Assembly: GCA_903889965.1 (NCBI GenBank)
Contig: CAISZM010000049.1
Coordinates: forward strand, 1-56,809
From: an uncultured Elusimicrobia bacterium
Lineage (GTDB): Bacteria > Elusimicrobiota > Elusimicrobia > Elusimicrobiales > UBA9959
Direction: 5' to 3'
Length of the DNA: 56,809 nucleotides
Below, piece by piece: positions 17,420-25,585 of the stretch (the stretch's first letter is position 1; the number at the start of each line of letters is the position of its first letter). Under the pieces are notes generated by a model. The model was not told the origin of the DNA, searched no databases, and was given only the letters and a program-made list of their open reading frames with translations. The translations under genes were made by a program, and so were the position numbers.

Positions 17420-18490
17420 ATGAGGAAAGTCGTTGTCGCGATGTCCGGCGGCGTTGATTCGTCGGTAACCGCCGCCCTGCTGAAAAACGAGGGTTTCGAA
17501 GTGATCGGCGTAACCCTGCGTCTTTTTTCCGAGCGTAAGGGCGCCGTAAAGTGCTGCGGAGGCGACGACAGCGCCGCCAAAGCCCGGGCCTCCGCCCAGG
17601 CCTTGGGCATACGCCACTATTTCAAGAGCGCGCAAGGGCTCTTCTCCAAAACCGTGATAGACAATTTCGTCGGCGGATACCTGGCCGGCTCCACCCCGAA
17701 CCCTTGCGTGGAATGCAACCGGCACCTGAAGTTCTCCTATCTTTTCGATCTTGCTCTTTCGCTGGGCGCTGAAGCCCTGGCTACGGGTCATTATGCCGTC
17801 ATTAAAAAAAGCGCCGGGGAGTACGGGCTTTACCGGGGCGTCGACCCGCTGAAAGATCAGAGCTATTTCCTGTACTGCCTCAAAAAAGAGCAGCTGGGCC
17901 GCGTGCTCTTCCCGCTTGGCGGGCTGACCAAGAAAGAGGTGCGCCGCCTGGCCGCGGAATTTTCCCTTCCCTCCGCCAGCGAGCCGGAATCGAACGATAT
18001 CTGTTTTGTCACCGAGGGGAATTACGGCTCCTATCTTAAAAAATCGGCCGGCATAAAACCGCGGCCGGGTTATATAGTGGACGCCTCCGGCAAAAGGATA
18101 GGACGCCACGAGGGTTTTTTTAACTTCACGGTGGGCCAGCGCCGCGGCACCGGGGTTTACGGCGGCGCGAGGCTCTACGTCACGGAGATAAGGCCGGCAT
18201 CGAACGAAGTGGTGCTGGGACCGCTGGCCGCGGCCCAGTGCGGGGGGTTCGGCGTAAGCGGGCTTAACTGGCTCGTCGAGCCCCCGCGCGGTTTATTCGA
18301 CTCCGCGGTCCAGATACGTTATCACCACAAGCCGGCGGCTTGCCGCGTGGAAGCCATGCCGGGCGGCCGCGCGGCAGTGACGCTTAATGCGCCGCAATTC
18401 GCCGTTGCGCCCGGGCAGTCGGCCGTGTTCTTCGCCGGGGACAGGGTGCTGGGCGGCGGCATCATCGAAAATGTAAAGCGTAAAACGTAA
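17420..18490 (+). CDS. mnmA: tRNA-specific 2-thiouridylase MnmA
   Basis: 356 residues, normal for the family. It adds sulfur to U34 of tRNA-Lys, -Glu and -Gln, using ATP to activate the base and persulfide sulfur. The PP-loop is MSGGVDSSV (8-16). The catalytic Cys pair is C96 (NPCVECN, with C99) and C195 (SNDICF). The GHYA motif, KDQSYFLY, and the C-terminal barrel (FTVGQRRGTGV) are all present. An extra CC pair at 45-46 lies in a short loop. It is followed 78 bases later by ddl on the same strand. Confidence 0.97.
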   Translation: MRKVVVAMSGGVDSSVTAALLKNEGFEVIGVTLRLFSERKGAVKCCGGDDSAAKARASAQALGIRHYFKSAQGLFSKTVIDNFVGGYLAGSTPNPCVECNRHLKFSYLFDLALSLGAEALATGHYAVIKKSAGEYGLYRGVDPLKDQSYFLYCLKKEQLGRVLFPLGGLTKKEVRRLAAEFSLPSASEPESNDICFVTEGNYGSYLKKSAGIKPRPGYIVDASGKRIGRHEGFFNFTVGQRRGTGVYGGARLYVTEIRPASNEVVLGPLAAAQCGGFGVSGLNWLVEPPRGLFDSAVQIRYHHKPAACRVEAMPGGRAAVTLNAPQFAVAPGQSAVFFAGDRVLGGGIIENVKRKT

Positions 18491-18568
18491 AGCTGGAGGC
18501 GTGCGGGGTATTCATGCCCCGCATCAGGCTGTTCGCTCCGCGCGGTTTACGGAAGGAAAAGTCCGTTT

Positions 18569-19648
18569 ATGAATAAAAAAATAGGGGTAATCTTCGGAGG
18601 CAAATCTCCGGAGCATGAGGTTTCCATAGAGTCGGCCAAAACCGTTTGTTCCGTGCTTGCCGGATCAGGTTTTGAGATCCTGCCCATTTACGTCCCCCGC
18701 TCGGGGGGCTGGCGGCTTGTGCCGCTTAAGGCCTTATTATCCGGTTCCGCCCTGGCCGGGCCGGTGATCGAGCCTTCCTTCGCCGGCGCCTGCTTCGTCA
18801 AAAAGAACGGCGCTTGCGTGCGTCCGGACGCCATTTTCCCCATCATACACGGTTCCACCGGAGAAGACGGGGCGCTGCAGGGCCTTCTTGAACTCCTGGA
18901 AATACCCTATGTCGGGTGCGGCGTGGCGGCCTCGGCAGTGGGCATGGATAAGGTGATCTCTAAGGACCTGGCCGCCTTGGACGGCTTGCCGGTGCTGCCG
19001 CACGTAGTGGTGCGGGCACACCAGCGCGCCTCAATGGGCCCGCTGTTGACGGAGGCGGGGAGGCTGGGTTTTCCGCTTTTCGTGAAACCGGTCGGACAGG
19101 GATCCTCGGTGGGCGTCTCCAAAGTTAAGAACTTGTCCGCCCTGCGCCCGGCCGTGCTCAACGCCTTCCGTTTTGACACCACCGTGATGATCGAGAAGGG
19201 CGTGGACAGGGCGCGCGAGATCGTGTGCGGCGTGCTGGGCTCCCGCGAGGGAGCGGAGGCCAGCGTGTGCGGCGAGGTGGTGCCCAAGGGTAAGCATGAA
19301 TTCTTTGACTACGACGCCAAATATCTCGACAATGACGGTATGCAATTCCTTCTGCCGGCTCCCCTTTCGGCCGGCATCTCGGCCCGGATCCGGAAACTTT
19401 CCGTCAGGATCTTCTTCGCCCTCGGCTGCTCGGGTATGGCGCGCGTCGACTTCCTCGTGGACCCGAAGGATGAGAAAAAAGTGTATTTCTGCGAGATAAA
19501 CAGCCTGCCTGGTTTTACTTCTCACAGCCTTTACCCGCGGCTATGGGAGAAAACCGGGCTGAAACCGGAGCGTGTCCTTAGGAAATTGGTGGCTATAGGG
19601 GACCGTTCTATGTCCGCCCGCCGCCGGCTGAACACCGCCAGAAAATAG
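18569..19648 (+). CDS. ddl: D-alanine-D-alanine ligase
   Basis: 359 residues, ATP-grasp enzyme joining two D-Ala for peptidoglycan. N-terminal GVIFGGKSPEHEVSIESAKT, HGSTGEDGALQGLLELL, then GCGVAASAVGMDK, FPLFVKPVGQGSSVGVSKV and the metal-site end CEINSLPGFTSHSLYPRL. The C-terminal tail (SARRRLNTARK) is basic. GGAAGGAAAA before the ATG provides a ribosome site. With alr and the PBP1A gene 6-9 kb away it gives this window three steps of wall synthesis. Confidence 0.97.
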   Translation: MNKKIGVIFGGKSPEHEVSIESAKTVCSVLAGSGFEILPIYVPRSGGWRLVPLKALLSGSALAGPVIEPSFAGACFVKKNGACVRPDAIFPIIHGSTGEDGALQGLLELLEIPYVGCGVAASAVGMDKVISKDLAALDGLPVLPHVVVRAHQRASMGPLLTEAGRLGFPLFVKPVGQGSSVGVSKVKNLSALRPAVLNAFRFDTTVMIEKGVDRAREIVCGVLGSREGAEASVCGEVVPKGKHEFFDYDAKYLDNDGMQFLLPAPLSAGISARIRKLSVRIFFALGCSGMARVDFLVDPKDEKKVYFCEINSLPGFTSHSLYPRLWEKTGLKPERVLRKLVAIGDRSMSARRRLNTARK

Positions 19649-19674
19649 GCAAGCCCTCTCCTGGAGGGCTTGCC
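19643..19674 (-). terminator. terminator of the minus-strand GYF-like gene
   Basis: GGCAAGCCCTC pairs with GAGGGCTTGCC (11 bp, 5-base loop). On the minus strand it is followed by TATTTTC, so it serves the gene ending at 19729; the plus side has no T run. It overlaps the end of ddl. Confidence 0.7.
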
Positions 19675-19728
19675 GGAAGCTGTCGCGGCGGGGCGCGGAC
19701 CCCTTATAAACCGTCCTTAGTCAGTACT

Positions 19729-21342
19729 TTATTTGCCTGTCCCGTCGTCGTCCTCATAAACGTATTCATATTCGTCATCCGACTTGGGTTTGGCGGCCGC
19801 GGCCGGTTTAAGGGCTTTTTTTGCCGCGCGCTTTGCGGCAGGCCTCGCCGACGGCTTCGCTGCCGATGATTCCCGGGTAAAGGTCGCCGCCGGGGAGGTT
19901 ATGGTCCTTTTCCTGGCCGCGGCCGGAGCGCCGGTAAACGCGGCGAAAGCTGCCTTGCCTGTTTCATCCACGGGCTCGATGGTCTTCCTGTTGTAGTCAA
20001 CAGTGTAGGTGTAGGCCGTATTGCCGCCATTCGAAGGTATCAGGGCCGCTGCCTCGTATATCCCGTCGCCGGTCTGTTTGACCTGCCAGTTGGCGCGGCT
20101 ATCATTGCCGCCGGACTTGGCCGCCGCCGCGAAGATATTTTCCTCAAGAGTGGGTCCGTCCGACTTTACCCTGTAGGTGCGTACGAAATATATTATCTCC
20201 GGGGTGAGGTCGGGAGCCTTGTTTTCTTCAGGCAGGGCGGCCGTGTGCTGCGGCAGGGCGGGGGTTTCCTGGGGCAGGGCTGCTGTCTGCCCGGGAGCCT
20301 GACCGCCTGCGGTCAGGAAAGGCACCGGGAACGGTATGTACCTGGTGGCGTCGAAGATGCCCGCCCTTTTGAGGCCTATCACCGCGACCAGCAGCAAAGC
20401 CGCCAGCAGCGCTACGGTCAACACCAGGCTGACTAATTTCTTCAGCGCGGAGCCTATGCCGGACCTTTTGCTGCCTTGATCGTAAACTCCGGCGGATTTT
20501 TTCTCGGCGGCCGGGGCCGGGGCGGCCTGCGCGGGCGCCGATCTCATGGCGGCCTTAAGTTCGCTCACGGCGTTTTCAAGAGATGACAGTTTTTCCGTCA
20601 TTTCGCGCTGGAACATGGAATTTTTGGCGGGGGACGATATTTCCCCGTTCTGCTCGAGCTTCGCGTGGAACTGGTCGAACGCCGAGGAAAATTCCTGGCG
20701 GCTGACGGAGTTCTTCGCCACGTCATCCAGTTTCCGGGTAAGGGCTTCGAGCGCCGTTCCGTCAATGGCCGGGGCCGGCGCGGCGTACGACGGAGCTTCC
20801 GCAATCGGCGGCTGCTGCGCCGGCGCGAGTTCAAGGGTCGGATTCCCCGCGGTCTCCCGGGAGGCGATATAGTTGCCCCTTCGTTCTATATTCGAGAGGC
20901 TGATCGGGTCAAAAGCCGCCGCGCGCGCCGCCGGCGAGGATTGCTGCTGCGCCGGAGACACGCCTGACTTGCCGAGCTGGTTTATAGTTATGTTTATCCC
21001 GGAGTCATTGCGTGCGGAGGGCGGGGTCTGTTCTATGGGGGACGCGGTGAGCGGTTTAAGACCTGAGGTGCGGGCCGGCTCGGGGATGAACGTCGGGGAC
21101 GGCGCCGGGGCCGGAGAGGGGGATACTGTCTCGGGCGAAGGCGCGGATGAAAGGGCGGCTCCGGAGCCCAGCAGCGCTGAAATTTCAGGGTAGGCCGAAG
21201 CTTCTTTCCAGTCTTCCGTTTTTTCTCCCACTGGAGTCTGGGGACAGACAAGCAGCAGCGGGGAAAAAGACGGGATCTCCAGGAGCTTCTCTTTATCGAA
21301 GGGGCCAAGTATTTCGTTATTAACGTATGCCCAGTATTTCAT
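19729..21342 (-). CDS. GYF-like domain membrane protein of unknown function
   Basis: 537 residues. The N-terminus (MKYWAYVNNEILGPFDKEKL) looks like a GYF_2 domain, which binds proline-rich partners. A Pro/Ala/Ser-rich low-complexity stretch (about 60-135) and a helical region (about 185-265) follow. One transmembrane helix (LVSLVLTVALLAALLLVAVI, about 298-318) is central, and a small exported domain (about 375-455: IIYFVRTYRVKSDGPTLEEN, YTYTVDYNRKTIEPV) leads to an Ala/Lys tail and an acidic end (EYEYVYEDDDG). A tail of this kind is common in adaptor proteins. GGAG lies before the ATG. The next gene, 174 bases away, is divergent. Confidence 0.65.
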   Translation of the reverse strand: MKYWAYVNNEILGPFDKEKLLEIPSFSPLLLVCPQTPVGEKTEDWKEASAYPEISALLGSGAALSSAPSPETVSPSPAPAPSPTFIPEPARTSGLKPLTASPIEQTPPSARNDSGINITINQLGKSGVSPAQQQSSPAARAAAFDPISLSNIERRGNYIASRETAGNPTLELAPAQQPPIAEAPSYAAPAPAIDGTALEALTRKLDDVAKNSVSRQEFSSAFDQFHAKLEQNGEISSPAKNSMFQREMTEKLSSLENAVSELKAAMRSAPAQAAPAPAAEKKSAGVYDQGSKRSGIGSALKKLVSLVLTVALLAALLLVAVIGLKRAGIFDATRYIPFPVPFLTAGGQAPGQTAALPQETPALPQHTAALPEENKAPDLTPEIIYFVRTYRVKSDGPTLEENIFAAAAKSGGNDSRANWQVKQTGDGIYEAAALIPSNGGNTAYTYTVDYNRKTIEPVDETGKAAFAAFTGAPAAARKRTITSPAATFTRESSAAKPSARPAAKRAAKKALKPAAAAKPKSDDEYEYVYEDDDGTGK

Positions 21343-21503
21343 AGCGCCGTCTCCATTAAAACCAAGAATTACTGCCGGGGCACTTGAAGGGAATCATGCC
21401 CTCACAGACTATATAAATTCTAAGGGTTCCATGTTACAAAAATAATAACTAATAATTGAATGGTTTATCTCTTTTTACGGAATTCGCGGACGGGCAATTA
21501 TTG

Positions 21504-21509
21504 TACAAT
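21504..21509 (+). promoter_or_regulatory. -10 element giving a leaderless mRNA
   Basis: TACAAT is followed by exactly six bases and the ATG at 21516; no Shine-Dalgarno is visible. Confidence 0.5.
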
Positions 21510-21515
21510 TGGCCT

Positions 21516-22340
21516 ATGAGCGAAAAAATAATGCGTTCGCTGATTTACCTTTTTTCCGGCCTCATAGTGCTTTTCATACTGCTGATCCTGATAAACCGTC
21601 TTGGAAGCCTCGCCGGCGCGCGGACCGAATCCGCGGTGCCGGGGAAAAGCGATGCGCCCAGGCCCGGAGAGGCGGGCGCGATGGCCCAGCAGGCGCTGGC
21701 CGCCGCCAGATATAACTCGTCCGGCATGGGTTCCTTTATCCCGGCCTTCCGGCAGGGGTTGTCCTCCTCCAGCGTCAGGTCTGACGGCTCCATAATGCTG
21801 GTAAAGGAAAAAGATTTCGGCGGCGTGGCCGAGCCGCCCGTGGACATGCTGACGGCGCTCAATGAACTCGGCGGCGGAAATAAAAACAAACCTTCTCCGG
21901 TAGTTATCGACCAGAACGATATGAAAAAGAAGATCTACCTGCCGCCCTCACCCGGGAAAGCTCCCCGCCTGGACGGTGCCGCTATGCCGGAGCTCGGCCG
22001 CGGCCCGGGACAGGAAGGGACTACGATGATCCACGCGCCTGTGGATTACAAGGTCTTTACCAGTTCTGAAACCTGGTGGGCTTTCGCCAATTCGCGCAAG
22101 CTTAAGTGCGGGCCGCACGACTTCTCGTCGTCAAACCTTGTAATACTCATATCCCTTTCCGATTTCCCGAGCGGTATATTTGTCGTGACCAGCGTCAAAC
22201 CTGGTAAAAACGAGACGGTGGTCAGTTACAGGATCAACCCTCTTGCCATGGCGTCAGGGGCTACGGACGACCAGCGCGCAGCCTACGCGCGCGCGCCTGT
22301 CCCGAAAGGCCCTCCGATAAGGCTCTTGCAGGTGCCTTAA
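21516..22340 (+). CDS. membrane-anchored exported protein, unknown
   Basis: 274 residues from the ATG at 21516, six bases after a -10 hexamer. One N-terminal helix (SLIYLFSGLIVLFILLILIN) anchors a polar exported domain. A Pro/Gly-rich part (about 145-180) precedes a C-terminal region with TSSETWWAFANSRKLKCGPH and repeated beta-type segments (FVVTSVKPGKNETVVSYRIN). I do not recognise the family. The gene diverges from the GYF-like gene, so a joint envelope role is possible. Confidence 0.65.
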   Translation: MSEKIMRSLIYLFSGLIVLFILLILINRLGSLAGARTESAVPGKSDAPRPGEAGAMAQQALAAARYNSSGMGSFIPAFRQGLSSSSVRSDGSIMLVKEKDFGGVAEPPVDMLTALNELGGGNKNKPSPVVIDQNDMKKKIYLPPSPGKAPRLDGAAMPELGRGPGQEGTTMIHAPVDYKVFTSSETWWAFANSRKLKCGPHDFSSSNLVILISLSDFPSGIFVVTSVKPGKNETVVSYRINPLAMASGATDDQRAAYARAPVPKGPPIRLLQVP

Positions 22341-22436
22341 AAGCGCTCCTGCCTCCGGGCAAGTCATCTCAAGCCTCTTGTGCGAGTGAATCTTCCGAAC
22401 CCCGCGAAAGGCGGGGCTCCGGGGCGGCCGCCTGTT

Positions 22437-23372
22437 TCAATCGCGGTATTTTTTTGCGAGCTTTGCGGCGAACAATATAGCTTCCCGCATACCGGCGGGA
22501 TCGGCCGCGCCGCGCCAGGCTATGTCGAAAGCCGTGCCATGGGCGGGAGATGTGCGTGGAAAAGAGAGGCCCCAGGTCCAGTGTACTGCCGGAGCCGCGC
22601 CCGGAGCGACTTTTAGCGGAGCCAGCGCCTGGTCATGGTACAGGCAGAGCAGCCCGTCGCTTTTGCCGGCCAGGTGAGAGGCCCACGCCGCGTCAGAGGG
22701 TGCCGGCCCGGTAATCCTCATGCCTTCCTTCCGCAGTTCGGCCAGGGCCGGGGCCAGCCGGTCTCTTTCCTCCCTGCCTATCAATCCGCCGTCTCCCGCG
22801 TGCGGGTTGAGGGCGCAGAGCGCGATAGACGGTCTTTTCGATCCCAACGCTTTCAGCGCTCCCGAGAAAAGCCTGGCTTTATGTTTTACCAGCCTACCGG
22901 TGATAAGGCGCGCCAGGTCTTTGAGAGGGACATGCTCGGTGACCAGGGCGGCATTTATCCCGCCGCGCGTGAATAGCATAAGAAGTTCTCCGGCCCCAAG
23001 TACGCGGAACAGATCGGTGTGGGAGCGGGCGGGAGCTCCCGCCAGCGCCCAGGCCTCCTTTGACACTGGTGCCGTTACCAGCGCGTCGAAAAAACCGTGT
23101 TTAACAAGCCCGTAGGCCGCCAGCACCGCGTCAAGGGAGGCGCGGCCTCCGGAGGCCGTGGGCCCGGGTTTTGAGAAATTGAGGCCGTTCGCGTCGATAG
23201 GCAGCAGCGGGCAGAGGCGGGGGGTCCAGCCGGCCCGCCTTAACGCAGACGTGTCGCCGGCCACGGCGGGTCGGCAGGCCCGCCGCACGGCCGGGTTCCT
23301 GAGAGCTTTAACGGTGATTTCCGGGCCCACTCCAAGCGGGTCTCCGGCCGTGATCAATATGTTCGGTTTCAC
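22437..23372 (-). CDS. pdxA: 4-hydroxythreonine-4-phosphate dehydrogenase PdxA
   Basis: 312 residues from the GTG at 23372. It oxidises 4-phosphohydroxy-threonine in pyridoxal phosphate synthesis. Conserved parts: ILITAGDPLGVGPEI, VTAPVSKEA, HTDLF (metal His), LNPHAGDGGLIGREE (second metal His), SDGLLCLYHDQAL with the third metal His, and SPAHGTAFDIAW. An upstream TTG at 23408 would lie inside the terminator of the neighbouring gene, so the GTG is better. The order foldase-pdxA recalls surA-pdxA of Proteobacteria, although a terminator sits between them here. Confidence 0.95.
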   Translation of the reverse strand: MKPNILITAGDPLGVGPEITVKALRNPAVRRACRPAVAGDTSALRRAGWTPRLCPLLPIDANGLNFSKPGPTASGGRASLDAVLAAYGLVKHGFFDALVTAPVSKEAWALAGAPARSHTDLFRVLGAGELLMLFTRGGINAALVTEHVPLKDLARLITGRLVKHKARLFSGALKALGSKRPSIALCALNPHAGDGGLIGREERDRLAPALAELRKEGMRITGPAPSDAAWASHLAGKSDGLLCLYHDQALAPLKVAPGAAPAVHWTWGLSFPRTSPAHGTAFDIAWRGAADPAGMREAILFAAKLAKKYRD

Positions 23373-23397
23373 TGTAATTGGATTTACTGCTCCGGCC

Positions 23398-23443
23398 GCG
23401 GAAAGCAAAAGAAAGCCACGGAAACAGTCCCTTCCGTGGCTTT
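23398..23443 (-). terminator. terminator after the SurA-like gene
   Basis: AAAGCCACGGAA at 23412-23423 pairs perfectly with TTCCGTGGCTTT at 23432-23443. On the minus strand it is followed by CTTTTGCTTT. It probably allows partial read-through into pdxA. Confidence 0.75.
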
Positions 23444-23461
23444 CCGCGGCTTTATTCGCCG

Positions 23462-24565
23462 TCAGTTCTTGGGCTCGCCCACAAAAACCTGAATTTTGGC
23501 TTCCTTGCGGAGGTCTTTCAGGTAAGAAGCGAGTTCAGCCGCAAAAGCGTTCTGCGAGAGCACCTGTTCAAGGTCGTCTTTGACGGCCTCGTAGCGCAGC
23601 TTCTGCGCGGCGCGCTTCTCTTCCAGCCTCAGCAGGTGCCAGCCGAATTTGCTTTGCACCGGGGCCGAATTCTCTCCGACCTCCATCTTGAAGGCGGCGG
23701 CTTCAACTTCGGGAGGCAGCATGCCCCTTACCACGTAGCCCAGGTCTCCGCCGCGCTTGGCGCTATCCTGGTCTTCGGAATTCTTCGCGGCGGCTTCGTC
23801 AAAGTCCAGCCCGCCGTCTATCTCTTTTTTCAGGGCCAGGGCCTTAGCCTGCGCGGATTTGATCTCTTCCGCGGAGGCGCCCTCCTTTACCTTGAATATT
23901 ATGTGGCGCAGGCGCAAGCGCTCGGCGGTGGCTTCTTTGAAGCGGCCGGCAACCGCCATAAGGTCCTGCATCGCTTCCTCATCCAGGCCCTTAATGGAGG
24001 CCTCCTGCCCGTTGACGGCCAGGCTCATGTTGTCAAAATACGCTTTGATCTCGTCGTCGCCCGGCATTTTGGCGCGGGTTTTTATGGTGTCCTGCACCAG
24101 TTTCTGCACCATCAGCTGCTTGCGGATGCGCTCCCGGAATTCCTCCATGGTCACGCCTTCTTTCTTCAGCTCGTCGTTGAACGCCGCTTCGGCCTTTTCC
24201 GGGGTCAGTGTTTCTCCCTCGGGAGAGCGCGTGAAACGCTTGCGTATTTCGGTCACGCCGGTCTCAAGCTCCCTTTCGTAAACCTTTATCTTCATCGCTT
24301 CGGCTTTCTGCCTGAGCAGAGCCTCGTCCACCAGTTTATCCAGGGCCGCCTTTTCTATCTGCTCACCGGCGTTCTTCTGCTTGAAGAAATCCGGCATGGC
24401 AGCCGTGTACTGCTCGGTCAGCGCCTCTTTGGCCCGGTTATAGTCGGAAATCGTCACGGGTTCGTCGTTCACCCTGGCGGCAAGCCCTTCCACGACCGTG
24501 GCAGCCGCGGGAGCCGCCAGCGAGAATGCCGCCGCCGCCATGAGCAGTCTATTTGTAATTTTCAT
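23462..24565 (-). CDS. periplasmic peptidyl-prolyl isomerase, SurA/PrsA type
   Basis: 367 residues with a signal peptide (MKITNRLLMAAAAFSLAAPAAA). A SurA-N-like helical domain (about 25-215: ARVNDEPVTISDYNRAKEAL) precedes one parvulin domain (about 218-320: RLRHIIFKVKEGASAEEIKS, AKRGGDLGYVVRGMLPPEVE, SKFGWHLLRLEE). It likely assists outer-membrane protein folding. Its start overlaps the end of the upstream lipoprotein isomerase by 17 bases, so the two are translationally coupled and may act as a pair. Confidence 0.92.
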   Translation of the reverse strand: MKITNRLLMAAAAFSLAAPAAATVVEGLAARVNDEPVTISDYNRAKEALTEQYTAAMPDFFKQKNAGEQIEKAALDKLVDEALLRQKAEAMKIKVYERELETGVTEIRKRFTRSPEGETLTPEKAEAAFNDELKKEGVTMEEFRERIRKQLMVQKLVQDTIKTRAKMPGDDEIKAYFDNMSLAVNGQEASIKGLDEEAMQDLMAVAGRFKEATAERLRLRHIIFKVKEGASAEEIKSAQAKALALKKEIDGGLDFDEAAAKNSEDQDSAKRGGDLGYVVRGMLPPEVEAAAFKMEVGENSAPVQSKFGWHLLRLEEKRAAQKLRYEAVKDDLEQVLSQNAFAAELASYLKDLRKEAKIQVFVGEPKN

Positions 24566-25352
24566 CTAGGACCTCCACTTTCATTTTTTCCTGGAAATTG
24601 GCCAGGTAAGCGTCGAATTTCTTCTTCTCCAGGATCTTGCGCACCCTTTCAAGGGCGGAGGCCGGATCGGCCTTGTCCTGCGCCAGTTTCTTTATGATAT
24701 GGAAGCCGAGTGGCGTTTTGACTATGCCCTGCGTCTCACCGACGCGCATCTTGAAGGCCATATCCTCCAGTTCCGGCATGAACTCTCCGTACATGATAGG
24801 CGGCAGCCGCACGGTTTCCTTGTCCAGCGAATACTCCCTGGCCGTTCTTTCAAAGTCGGCCCCGGACTTTATCTTCCTCATCACCTTCTCGGCTTCCTCG
24901 TAGCTGGGCAGCAGTATGTGCGAAAGCGTTACCCGGTACGGGTATTTCTGGTAATATTCCCTGACCTCATCGTCGGTGACCTTAAGTTCCCCGGAGCGCA
25001 TATCTTCCACCCACATCTGGATAAGCATGAAATCTTTGTACGCCGCCAGGGTTTGCTTCATCTCGGTCTCTCTCTGCTTAAGCCTGGCCTTGTAGTCCTC
25101 CCCGGATGCCACGCGGCTCTTCCGCGCGGCCTCGAGCATTACCTTTTCGTGTATGAGCACGTCCAGGAACTGCCTGCGGCCGGGCTTCGAGGACAGGTAT
25201 TCCTGCGCGGCCGGGCTTATCTCCAGGAATTTTTCCTGCAGGTAGTTTTCCGTGATCCTTTCCGACCCCACGCGGGCGATAACTTTGCCATCCTGCTTCG
25301 AACAGGCGGAAATCAGTATAACGGTTCCCAGGATCGTCAGGAGTCTTTTCAT
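24549..25352 (-). CDS. lipoprotein peptidyl-prolyl isomerase
   Basis: 267 residues. The signal ends in a lipobox (ILISAC, Cys at 17), so it is lipid-anchored like PrsA. The helical N-part (VGSERITENYLQEKFLEI) is SurA-like; a parvulin domain spans about 135-235 (YRVTLSHILLPSYEEAEKVM, GEFMPELEDMAFKMRVGE, TPLGFHIIKKL). The region before GEFMPEL is short: the usual GGDLG loop is replaced by LPPIMYGEF. First gene of the minus-strand group; transcription starts in the repeat-rich gap towards the PBP1A gene. Confidence 0.92.
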   Translation of the reverse strand: MKRLLTILGTVILISACSKQDGKVIARVGSERITENYLQEKFLEISPAAQEYLSSKPGRRQFLDVLIHEKVMLEAARKSRVASGEDYKARLKQRETEMKQTLAAYKDFMLIQMWVEDMRSGELKVTDDEVREYYQKYPYRVTLSHILLPSYEEAEKVMRKIKSGADFERTAREYSLDKETVRLPPIMYGEFMPELEDMAFKMRVGETQGIVKTPLGFHIIKKLAQDKADPASALERVRKILEKKKFDAYLANFQEKMKVEVLDENYK

Positions 25353-25465
25353 GATAGGCTAAATGTATCATTTTCAGCCCGTGCCGGGCAATTCGCGCGC
25401 CAGCGGAGGCCCCGTACGTGTGCCGGGCGGCGGGAGGCCATGGAATACCGCCGGCTCCGCACCGG

Positions 25466-25567
25466 ACGGCCAATACCTGCGTAGGTGCCGTATTAAAGCG
25501 CTATGCGCATCAGACGGCCAATACCTGCGTAGGTGCCGTATTAAAGCGCTATGCGCATCAGACGGCC
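25466..25567. repeat. 48-bp tandem repeat, two copies plus six bases
   Basis: Copies at 25466-25513 and 25514-25561 look identical, followed by ACGGCC of a third. Each contains ACCTGCGTAGGTGC (ACCTGC...GTAGGT inverted) and AAGCGCTATGCGC. A diverged inverted relative lies at 44885-44924, upstream of alaS. It sits directly before the PBP1A -10 element. Confidence 0.9.
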
Positions 25568-25573
25568 TTATTA

Positions 25574-25579
25574 TATAAT
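25574..25579 (+). promoter_or_regulatory. -10 element of the PBP1A gene (leaderless)
   Basis: A perfect TATAAT ends six bases before the ATG at 25586, with no Shine-Dalgarno. The upstream 48-bp repeats occupy the -35 position. Confidence 0.65.
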
Positions 25580-25585
25580 CAGGCT

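Noticed and set aside
23373-23408. Longer PdxA start at a TTG (23408)
   Set aside because: It lies in the terminator of the upstream foldase gene; the GTG at 23372 starts at the conserved first strand.
25466-25567. CRISPR array
   Set aside because: The 48-bp units are directly adjacent without unique spacers and there are no cas genes.
25418-25585. N-terminal extension of the PBP1A gene through the tandem repeats
   Set aside because: The extension only translates the 48-bp repeats, and a TATAAT lies between it and the ATG at 25586.
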